A stretch of DNA of 64,000 nucleotides, taken from NCBI RefSeq assembly GCF_030813515.1, contig NZ_JAUSUK010000001.1:868001-932000 (forward strand). The letters run 5' to 3'. Positions within the stretch are counted from its first letter, which is position 1. Each line of letters opens with the position of its first letter. The stretch comes from Rhodopseudomonas julia (GTDB lineage Bacteria > Pseudomonadota > Alphaproteobacteria > Rhizobiales > Afifellaceae). Both the position numbers and the translations under genes were made by a program. The notes under the pieces were generated by a model that saw nothing but the letters and a program-made list of their open reading frames with translations, did not search any database and was not told the DNA's origin. Shown one piece after another: positions 60,226 through 64,000 of the stretch.

Positions 60226-60906
60226 TCACACCTCTTCCGTCACCGCAGGCGGCCCACACACGATCGCGGCCAACTCGCCGAGCGTGTTGATGACATGGTC
60301 GGGAGAGAGCCCCAGGCAGTCTGACGCCTCGCCATAGCCATAGCGGGCGAAACAGGCGGCGATGCCGACAGCGTTGGCAAAAGCGAGGTCGGCCCTGGTG
60401 TCGCCGACCATCAGATAATCGCCTGCCGGCCGCACGCCGAAAAGCGGCGCGACCCGCTCATGAAAGACCGCCGGATCGGGCTTCATCGGCGCGCCGGGTT
60501 CGGCCGCGATGACGGCACTCACCTCGGTCTCAAAGCGGGCGAGCGTCGCCTCGATGGCTCTCACCCCCTTGTTGGACAAGATCACGACCGCCATCCCCGC
60601 CTCTTCTAAGGCGGCGAGCGTCTCGCGTGCGCCTTCAAAAAGCTGCGTATGTTCGGCGTCGATCGCGGGATAATTGTCGCGATAGGTCTCAACGCACCGT
60701 GAGATCTCGTCCGGCGTCAATTGCGGCACCAGGACCGCCACGGCCTGATCGAGCGACAGGCCCGCCGCGATCACCTCTTGGATCTTCTCCCCATCCGGCA
60801 TGTCGAAGCCGCGCTCGGCTAGCGTCCGGCGCATACAGGCAACGACCGACCGCCTTGTGTCGGCAAGCGTGCCGTCGAAGTCGATGAGGACGACGCGGTA
60901 GGACAT
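60226..60906 (-). CDS. HAD-IA family hydrolase (phosphoglycolate phosphatase-like)
   Basis: A 226-aa HAD phosphatase. Motif I is L-I-D-F-D-G-T-L-A-D-T with nucleophile Asp, followed by a four-helix cap, motif II V-I-L-S-N-K-G, the K-P-D-P motif III Lys, and motif IV M-V-G-D-T-R-A-D. It resembles Gph or other HAD-IA enzymes, but the substrate cannot be fixed. It is convergent with the TusA gene. Confidence 0.88.
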   Translation of the reverse strand: MSYRVVLIDFDGTLADTRRSVVACMRRTLAERGFDMPDGEKIQEVIAAGLSLDQAVAVLVPQLTPDEISRCVETYRDNYPAIDAEHTQLFEGARETLAALEEAGMAVVILSNKGVRAIEATLARFETEVSAVIAAEPGAPMKPDPAVFHERVAPLFGVRPAGDYLMVGDTRADLAFANAVGIAACFARYGYGEASDCLGLSPDHVINTLGELAAIVCGPPAVTEEV

Positions 60907-61238
60907 GAGGCGAAACTAGGATGATTCTCTCAGAGATTCACGGGTGTCGTCGTCATCGCGTCGCCACGCGCCCTTCTGCCTGGCATGTCGCTCGTCGCGC
61001 CCTTTGGAGACTGAACCTCCGCGGCCTCATCGGACCCGCCCGCTTATGCAGTATCGTCTGGACGGAGAGCCACAAAACTCCGTCGGACGGGCGCGTCTAT
61101 GCAGTTTTTATCATCATTATAGCTTTCTCTAAGCAACTCACTCCGCCCTCAGAAATTACCTTCTTTGCGGACTAAGAAACTTCGCACCATGCTAGGTTTC
61201 TCGGGCCAGAAGAGAGGCTCATTCAGCGAGGGGATCGG
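60907..61238. other. Upstream region of the AGCS symporter gene with a stem-loop
   Basis: A 332-bp gap. It contains the perfect inverted repeat GACGGAG (61061-61067) / CTCCGTC (61078-61084), flanked by two copies of TATGCAGT (61045-61052 and 61098-61105). An AT-rich stretch follows (61105-61140), which may hold the symporter promoter. GAGGGG precedes the symporter ATG. I found no glycine-riboswitch signature. The short open frames here lack coding character. Confidence 0.45.
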
Positions 61239-62720
61239 ATGCTGGACGCTGTCATCGATTTCACAAACAACATTTTATGGAGCTACGTTCTCATCTACGG
61301 CTTGTTGGCCGTCGGTGTGTTTTTCACCTTCAGGCTCGGCTTCATTCAGTTTCGTCATTTTCCGGAATTCCTGCGCGTCGTGCGCGGCTCGCGCTCCAGC
61401 GATAAATCCGGCATCTCGCCTTTGCAGGCACTCACCGTGTCGCTCGCCTCGCGCGTCGGCACCGGCAATCTCGCCGGCGTCGCGGTGGCTTTGACCCTCG
61501 GCGGTCCGGGCGCCATTTTCTGGATGTGGATGGTGGCCCTCGTCGGCATGGCGACGGCCTATGCGGAATCGACGCTCGCCCAGCTCTACAAAGTGCGCAA
61601 CGAAGACGGCGATTATCGCGGCGGCCCGGCCTTCTACATCGCGCGGGGCCTGCGTCTGCCCTGGCTCGGCGGCATCTTCTCGGTCTTCCTGATCCTCTCC
61701 TTCGGCCTCGTCTTCAATGCCGTGCAGGCAAATTCGATCGCCGATGCGGTGGAGGCGGCCTTCGGCATTCCGAAATTGTGGATCGGGCTTGGCCTCGCCA
61801 TTTTGTCCGGCATCGTCATCTTCGGCGGCATCCGTCAGATCGCGCGGGTGGCCGAGATCATCGTGCCGTTCATGGCGATCGCTTACCTCGCCGTCGCCTT
61901 CTATGTGCTCATCGTCCACTATGCCGAATTGCCGGGGGTCTTCGCGCTCATCGTCAAAAGCGCCTTCGGGCTTGAGGAAGTGGCGGGCGGCGTCACCGGC
62001 GGCATCGCCGCAGCCATGCTGAACGGCGTCAAACGCGGCCTCTTCTCCAACGAGGCGGGCATGGGTTCGGCACCGAACATCGCCGCCGTCGCCACGCCCG
62101 ACCCGCATCATCCCTCCAGCCAGGGCATGGTGCAGGCGCTCGGCGTCTTCATCGACACGCTTCTCATCTGTTCGGCGACCGCGCTGATGATCCTTTTGTC
62201 CGGCGTCTATACGCCCGGCCAGGAGGTCACCGGAACGGAGCTGACGCAGAACGCGCTCTCCGCCCATATCGGCGATTGGGGCGTCTATTTCGTCGCCGTG
62301 GCGATCTTCTTCTTCGCCTTTACCTCCATCATCGGCAATTACTCCTATGCCGAAAACGCCATGACCTTCCTCGGCTTCGGCGGCAAGGGAGGGCTCACGG
62401 TCCTGCGCATCGCAGCACTCTTGATGGTCGTCTGGGGATCGCTGCAATCGGTGCGCACGGTCTTCAACACGGCCGATGCCTCGATGGGATTGATGGCCAC
62501 CATCAACCTCATCGCCATCGTCGCCCTGTCGGGCACGGTCACCAAGCTCACGCACGATTACTTCAAGCAGAAGAAAGCGGGCAAAGAGCCGACCTTCGAC
62601 AACGACTTCTATCCAGAACTTGCCGGCAAGATCGACGGCACGATCTGGACGAAGCATGGCGATCTCGGCAAGCGCGACACGCAAGCGGCCGACGAAGAGA
62701 CCGCTTCCAGCCGCGCCTGA
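61239..62720 (+). CDS. Alanine/glycine:cation symporter (AGCS family)
   Basis: A 493-aa sodium- or proton-coupled amino acid transporter with about eleven hydrophobic helices. AGCS landmarks are G-V-F-F-T-F-R-L-G-F-I-Q near the N-terminus, L-A-S-R-V-G-T-G-N-L-A-G-V-A-V-A, W-M-W-M-V-A-L-V-G-M-A-T-A-Y-A-E-S-T-L-A, R-G-L-F-S-N-E-A-G-M-G-S-A-P and the late F-A-F-T-S-I-I-G-N-Y-S-Y-A-E. Typical substrates are alanine and glycine. The 40-residue C-terminal tail is cytoplasmic. Confidence 0.94.
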   Translation: MLDAVIDFTNNILWSYVLIYGLLAVGVFFTFRLGFIQFRHFPEFLRVVRGSRSSDKSGISPLQALTVSLASRVGTGNLAGVAVALTLGGPGAIFWMWMVALVGMATAYAESTLAQLYKVRNEDGDYRGGPAFYIARGLRLPWLGGIFSVFLILSFGLVFNAVQANSIADAVEAAFGIPKLWIGLGLAILSGIVIFGGIRQIARVAEIIVPFMAIAYLAVAFYVLIVHYAELPGVFALIVKSAFGLEEVAGGVTGGIAAAMLNGVKRGLFSNEAGMGSAPNIAAVATPDPHHPSSQGMVQALGVFIDTLLICSATALMILLSGVYTPGQEVTGTELTQNALSAHIGDWGVYFVAVAIFFFAFTSIIGNYSYAENAMTFLGFGGKGGLTVLRIAALLMVVWGSLQSVRTVFNTADASMGLMATINLIAIVALSGTVTKLTHDYFKQKKAGKEPTFDNDFYPELAGKIDGTIWTKHGDLGKRDTQAADEETASSRA

Positions 62721-62840
62721 GCCACGATCATGGACAGGTGGGGCTAATCAACCGAGGTGCCGGACCAGTGCCGGCACCTTCCGCATTGTGCCCGCGGATC
62801 GCTTTATTCTGCGGACCGGATTGCCTATCTCGCCTGCCTC

Positions 62841-63128
62841 ATGGCTTTGCGTGATCACCCTGCCCACACCTGCTGGCTGTGCGGGCGCCCGCTCGGGCGG
62901 CGCGTCGAATGGCATCATCCGGTGCCCAAAAGCCGTGGCGGGCGGGAAACGGTGCCGATCCATCCGATCTGCCACCGCACGCTGCATGCGGTCTTCTCGA
63001 ATGCCGAGCTTGCACGCTTCGAGGCGGAGGGCATGCCGCTCTCCGCCCATCCGGCGATTGCAAAATTTCTCGCCTGGATCGCCAACAAGCCGCCGGATTT
63101 TCACGCCCCGACGCATCGCCGGCGCTGA
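62841..63128 (+). CDS. HNH endonuclease domain protein
   Basis: A 95-aa protein with a compact HNH-type fold. C-W-L-C forms the first zinc knuckle half, then V-E-W-H-H-P-V-P-K-S-R-G-G carries the catalytic His, and I-H-P-I-C-H-R-T-L-H holds the remaining metal ligands. ATG 62841 is selected; the open frame extends 28 codons upstream without a ribosome-binding site. Small stand-alone HNH proteins of this type are common in Hyphomicrobiales and of unknown target. Confidence 0.82.
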   Translation: MALRDHPAHTCWLCGRPLGRRVEWHHPVPKSRGGRETVPIHPICHRTLHAVFSNAELARFEAEGMPLSAHPAIAKFLAWIANKPPDFHAPTHRRR

Positions 63129-63180
63129 TTGCGACAGACAGGCCGGCCCGCCACGCAGCCGCGCGGGCTCTCGCAGAGCC

Positions 63181-64000
63181 TCAGACGAAAACCTCGCGAT
63201 CGATGCGGCCCTTGGAGCCGAAGACCTTCAGATAGCGCTCGATCTCCTCTTCCGGTCCGCTCGCCTTTCGCGGATTGTCGGAGAGCTTGACGACCGGATG
63301 GCCGTTGGCGCTGCTCACCTTGCAGACGAGCGAGATCGGATCGAGCGCCCCGCAAGGCTCCGGCGCGCAGCCGCGGAAATCGTTGGTGAGATTGGTGCCC
63401 CAGCCGAAGGACATGCGCGCCCTGCCGGAAAAATGCCGGTAGGTCTCCTCGATCGTGTCGACATCCATGCCGTCGGAGAAGATCAGGAGCTTTTCCGTCG
63501 GGTCACGTCCCTTCGAGCGCCACCAGGCGATGATCTCCTCGCCGGCGGGAATGGGCGGGGCGGAATCGGGGCGAAAGCCGGTCCAGTCGGCGACCCAGTC
63601 GGGCGCATTCTTCAAAAACGCCGTCGTGCCGTAGGCGTCGGGCAGGACGATCAGAAGATTGCCGCCGTAAAGCGTCTCCCATTCGCGCAGCACCCGGTAG
63701 GGTGCGCCCTGAAGCGCCGCGTCATCGGGCGACAGAGCCGCCTCCACCATCGGCAGCTCGTGGGCATTGGTGCCGATCGCCTCCAGATCGGCATCCATCG
63801 CCAGAAGCACGTTCGAGGAGCCGATGAAGGCGTCGCCCAGCCCCTCCTTCAAGGCCTCCACGCACCAGCGCTGCCACAGAAAGGAATGCCGCCGTCTCGT
63901 GCCGAAATCGGAGAGCCGCAAATTCGGCAGCCGGCGCAGCCGCTCCACCTTGTCCCAGAGTTTCGCCTTGGCGCGGGCGTAGAGCACGTCGAGCGCGAAG
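63181..64000 (-). CDS. pncB: Nicotinate phosphoribosyltransferase (partial, C-terminal part)
   Basis: The frame is open through the window end, so the N-terminus lies outside. The visible 272 or so residues contain [11 protein letters not shown] near the start, [28 protein letters not shown] and [10 protein letters not shown], all characteristic of PncB. It converts nicotinate and PRPP to nicotinate mononucleotide in NAD salvage. Confidence 0.95.
   Translation of the reverse strand, partial: FALDVLYARAKAKLWDKVERLRRLPNLRLSDFGTRRRHSFLWQRWCVEALKEGLGDAFIGSSNVLLAMDADLEAIGTNAHELPMVEAALSPDDAALQGAPYRVLREWETLYGGNLLIVLPDAYGTTAFLKNAPDWVADWTGFRPDSAPPIPAGEEIIAWWRSKGRDPTEKLLIFSDGMDVDTIEETYRHFSGRARMSFGWGTNLTNDFRGCAPEPCGALDPISLVCKVSSANGHPVVKLSDNPRKASGPEEEIERYLKVFGSKGRIDREVFV

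Noticed and set aside
60907-61238. Possible glycine riboswitch before the AGCS symporter
   Set aside because: AGCS genes often have one, but the conserved aptamer cores were not found on reading the region; only an unrelated stem-loop is present.

Overview
The window is high-GC, gene-dense DNA from an alphaproteobacterium, most likely of the order Hyphomicrobiales (Rhizobiales). The inference rests on the conserved order murA - DUF2948 - hisD - UPF0262 - phosphatase - infA - maf - yacG, on sites that match the RirA-type iron box (TGA-N9-TCA) at both iron loci, and on the family mix (PuuD urate hydroxylase, PuuE-UraD fusion, MipA/OmpV). The genus cannot be named from this sequence. It reads as chromosome: no insertion sequence, prophage, CRISPR array, rRNA operon or replication origin was seen. 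Two tRNA genes (Thr-GGT, Phe-GAA) are present.

Layout. 1-4.4 kb: an MmcQ/YjbR protein, then a CecR-like TetR repressor behind a tandem palindromic operator, with an HlyD adaptor, ABC ATPase and ABC-2 permease (ybh-type efflux). 4.6-8.8 kb: a MipA/OmpV outer-membrane protein, a glutamine-synthetase-like ligase with a FAD amine oxidase (Puu-type polyamine catabolism), and a DUF4112 protein. 8.8-23.1 kb: a purine catabolism island with guanine deaminase, PuuD, a BMP-type nucleoside/purine ABC importer, XdhABC, hydroxyisourate hydrolase and a PuuE-UraD fusion. Together they carry guanine or xanthine through urate to allantoate. 23.3-24.0 kb: a FolB-like aldolase and a pterin carbinolamine dehydratase. 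24.1-30.2 kb: tRNA-Thr and the murA-to-yacG housekeeping block.

32.1-34.2 kb holds the most unusual locus. Two short peptides (79 and 84 aa) have perfectly periodic Cys-x-x-x repeats (9 and 10 Cys), and they are followed immediately by a radical SAM/SPASM peptide maturase. This looks like a RiPP (post-translationally modified peptide) system with two precursors and one maturase, preceded by an AT-rich leader. No exporter or protease gene lies beside it.

34.2-37.8 kb: DUF763, YbaK and a second glutamine-synthetase-like protein. 37.8-44.6 kb: a heme island with the ChuW/HutW radical SAM protein, a TonB-dependent heme receptor and, divergently, HmuTUV. 44.7-47.1 kb: a GGDEF-EAL protein and a divergent SDR. 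47.0-51.5 kb: a ferrous iron locus (two periplasmic proteins, FeoA, FeoB, a FeoB-associated Cys-rich membrane protein). The heme and ferrous promoters share a near-identical palindromic box, so one iron regulator probably controls both. 51.6-57.1 kb: a Dpp-type peptide ABC transporter in which the DppC permease and DppD ATPase are one continuous reading frame. 57.4-64 kb: a phospholipase D-like protein with an EEP-family partner (ybhO/ybhP-like), TusA, a HAD phosphatase, an AGCS alanine/glycine symporter, an HNH protein, and the C-terminal part of nicotinate phosphoribosyltransferase cut by the window end.
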